Assembly: GCA_913056475.1 (NCBI GenBank)
Contig: CAJXMS010000125.1
Coordinates: forward strand, 1-6,800
Direction: 5' to 3'
Source: an uncultured Bacteroidota bacterium
GTDB lineage: Bacteria > Bacteroidota > Bacteroidia > Flavobacteriales > Schleiferiaceae
Length of the DNA: 6,800 nt
In this document: positions 6,301-6,800 of the stretch, one piece after another
How the letters are laid out: each line of letters opens with the position of its first letter
Position numbering within the stretch: the first letter of the stretch is position 1
Made by a program: the position numbers and the translations under genes
The notes under the pieces: generated by a model
What the model saw: only the letters and a program-made list of their open reading frames with translations
Told to the model about the DNA's origin: nothing
The model's database searches: none

Positions 6301-6800
6301 TAGTTGCGATCCCGGTAGGTATTTACCCGGTGCTTAAAAATGCCCTTATCGGCGTCGTACCGCCAGCGGTGCGGTCCCTTCGCGTAGAAAAGGATGTAGT
6401 CGTTTCCATTAAACTGGCCATCTTCATTGGCGTCTTTGCGGTAAAGCGGCACCTCCTGAAGGTCTACCGGCCGGGGTGTACCCACGGTTTCATCCAGCAT
6501 TGATACGCCATTACCCACCACCCGAAGATCGTTGATCGCCACCGTTCCGTTCCCTATATTGTTGTCAGTGAGAAACTTGGGCGTTATTTTCACCATTCCG
6601 GTCGCTTTGACGGCCACCCGATGCCAGCCCGGAGCGTTAAGGACAGAACTTTGACGGCCGCGCTTTTCCCGCGGGGCAAATAACTCTTCTTCCGGTTGCA
6701 CCTCGGCCGTGTAAGAAGTAATCCTATGGACCACTCCATTTCTTTTCACGTAGGGCTGCACACAAATGGTAAGCCGGCCCCGGCGGTTGCTCGCTTCCCC
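3303..6800 (-). CDS. porU: PorU, type IX secretion system sortase (C25 cysteine protease; 5' end outside window)
   Basis: PorU is the cell-surface sortase of the T9SS. It cleaves the C-terminal signal domain (CTD) from cargo and links cargo to surface lipopolysaccharide, within the PorU-PorV-PorQ-PorZ attachment complex described in Porphyromonas. There are 1165 residues visible, counted from the window edge. The frame is open to base 6800 with no upstream stop, so a GTG at 6759-6761 is not a credible start. The order is: N-terminal beta region (EDGQFNGNDYILFYAKGP from about 126), gingipain-like C25 domain (about 427-800: LVITHPRF, LLLFGDASYDY, GVGRIPSR, GLFSTTRAV, SLIGDPAIRL), Ig-like beta region (about 800-1060), and a T9SS CTD (about 1062-1165: YPNPF, WNGLDDYGDPIGKGVYVYRV, EKLVLLR). 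The catalytic His is in NYIGHGGE (His670, 4791-4793) and the Cys in TITCEF (Cys704, 4689-4691). Their spacing of 34 is close to that of gingipains. A secreted gingipain-like cargo is the alternative, but adjacent porV and the length favour PorU. Confidence 0.95.
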   Translation of the reverse strand, partial: GEASNRRGRLTICVQPYVKRNGVVHRITSYTAEVQPEEELFAPREKRGRQSSVLNAPGWHRVAVKATGMVKITPKFLTDNNIGNGTVAINDLRVVGNGVSMLDETVGTPRPVDLQEVPLYRKDANEDGQFNGNDYILFYAKGPHRWRYDADKGIFKHRVNTYRDRNYYFLSVNNGAGALPARQTSLGNTTQQVTSFDDYAYVEDEEVNLVGTGRNWFGDVFEFTLSYNYSFTFPNLITTEPVNAFVDVLGRSVSGGTEMQVNVGGVNLANLPVSPINTGGPYPNYGVHASKRFNFTSNGPSFTLNLNFDNSANPSAVAWLDDIEVQVRRELRMAGAALYFRDSRSVSNGAVAGFQIEGASPDLQVWDVTDPNAVKAIEGSFSNGTYSFGANASTLRQYVAFRGSNFPTPTYVEAVEPQNLHGMAVPEMLVITHPRFRAAADELARFHEEQDGLQVAVVNAQEVYNEYSSGGQDIVGLRDFAKDLYDRDASTFKYLLLFGDASYDYKDRLTGNDNYVPVWTSNFSLSLGGSYISDDFYGYLDDGEGGDLSGNFLDIGVGRIPSRSLSEAQAYVGKVKRYVAGPNRLGNWRNNILLVTDDVDEANFRPWFVPKSEIIERKALNKSPAFNIKKIYAGAYQQESTTGGESYPEATREFYRSVQQGCLITNYIGHGGEIGLASEKLLTLEEINGWSNKDALSLFLTITCEFTRFDDPKRVSAGEQLLHNPEGGAIGLFSTTRAVSVITGINVNEAIFDTVLARPGGVPQRFGDILKATKNDPFVYNDPSKNKFSLIGDPAIRLAIPQEKVRLLSVNQQPLNQAQNDTIKALEKVSLSGQVEAANGVPLSDFQGVLNLTVYDKPQERQTLVNDGIGPASKFTTQDNIIYKGKVGVENGQFEASFRVPLDIDYSFGRGKASFYVRNAEKNRDGAGSYGQLLVGGYDENAPQDEQGPEIQLYLNDASFVNGGVTGPDPSIYAKLSDSAGINTVGNGIGHDLQAILDGNNEEPILLNQYYEADLDSYQSGAVRYPLFDLEPGEHTLQLKAFDIYNNPSVANTQFVVAEDEEIALRRVLNYPNPFTTYTEFQFEHNRAGQPLDVQVQIFTVSGKLVKTINTSLTPTGNRVTGIAWNGLDDYGDPIGKGVYVYRVKVRSPVDNSEASEYEKLVLLR

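Noticed and set aside
5937..6503. Plus-strand open frame of 188 codons antisense to porU.
   Set aside because: PorU is continuous and clearly coding here. The antisense product shows no family features and no promoter or start context.
6759..6761. GTG as the porU start codon.
   Set aside because: The frame stays open to the window edge, no signal peptide follows the GTG, and sequence before it (RRGRLTIC) continues naturally into the PorU N-terminal region. The true start lies beyond base 6800.

Overview
The window comes from a member of the Bacteroidota, most consistent with Flavobacteriia or a neighbouring class. Two type IX secretion system (T9SS) genes, found only in this phylum, are present. 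The proteins have Bacteroidota hallmarks, and two gaps carry a TAnnTTTG box (the Bacteroidota -7 promoter element). No start codon has a clear Shine-Dalgarno sequence. By eye the DNA is moderately GC-rich for the phylum. The species cannot be named from this sequence.

All genes lie on the minus strand, packed head to tail. Reading in the direction of transcription (high to low coordinates): porU (6800-3303, 5' end outside the window), porV (about 3255-2065), cdd (2056-1574), pdhA (1516-518) and pdhC (499-1, 3' end outside). Gaps are about 47 bp (porU-porV, after start correction), 8 bp (porV-cdd), 57 bp (cdd-pdhA) and 18 bp (pdhA-pdhC). There is no gene-free stretch over 60 bp, and I see no RNA gene, mobile element or CRISPR array.

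The genes fall into two functional groups. PorU (C25-family cysteine protease, the T9SS sortase) and PorV (outer-membrane barrel) form the cell-surface machinery that removes the C-terminal signal from secreted cargo and attaches it to the surface. Cdd (pyrimidine salvage), PdhA (pyruvate dehydrogenase E1 alpha) and PdhC (E2) are cytoplasmic metabolic enzymes. I recall the order porU-porV-cdd-pdhA-pdhC, often preceded by gldJ, as conserved in Flavobacteriia, so this is a known synteny block rather than a new system. No obviously undescribed system is present. The points worth a second look are the linkage of secretion and central metabolism, two candidate internal promoters, a corrected porV start, and a perfect 11-bp hairpin inside cdd.
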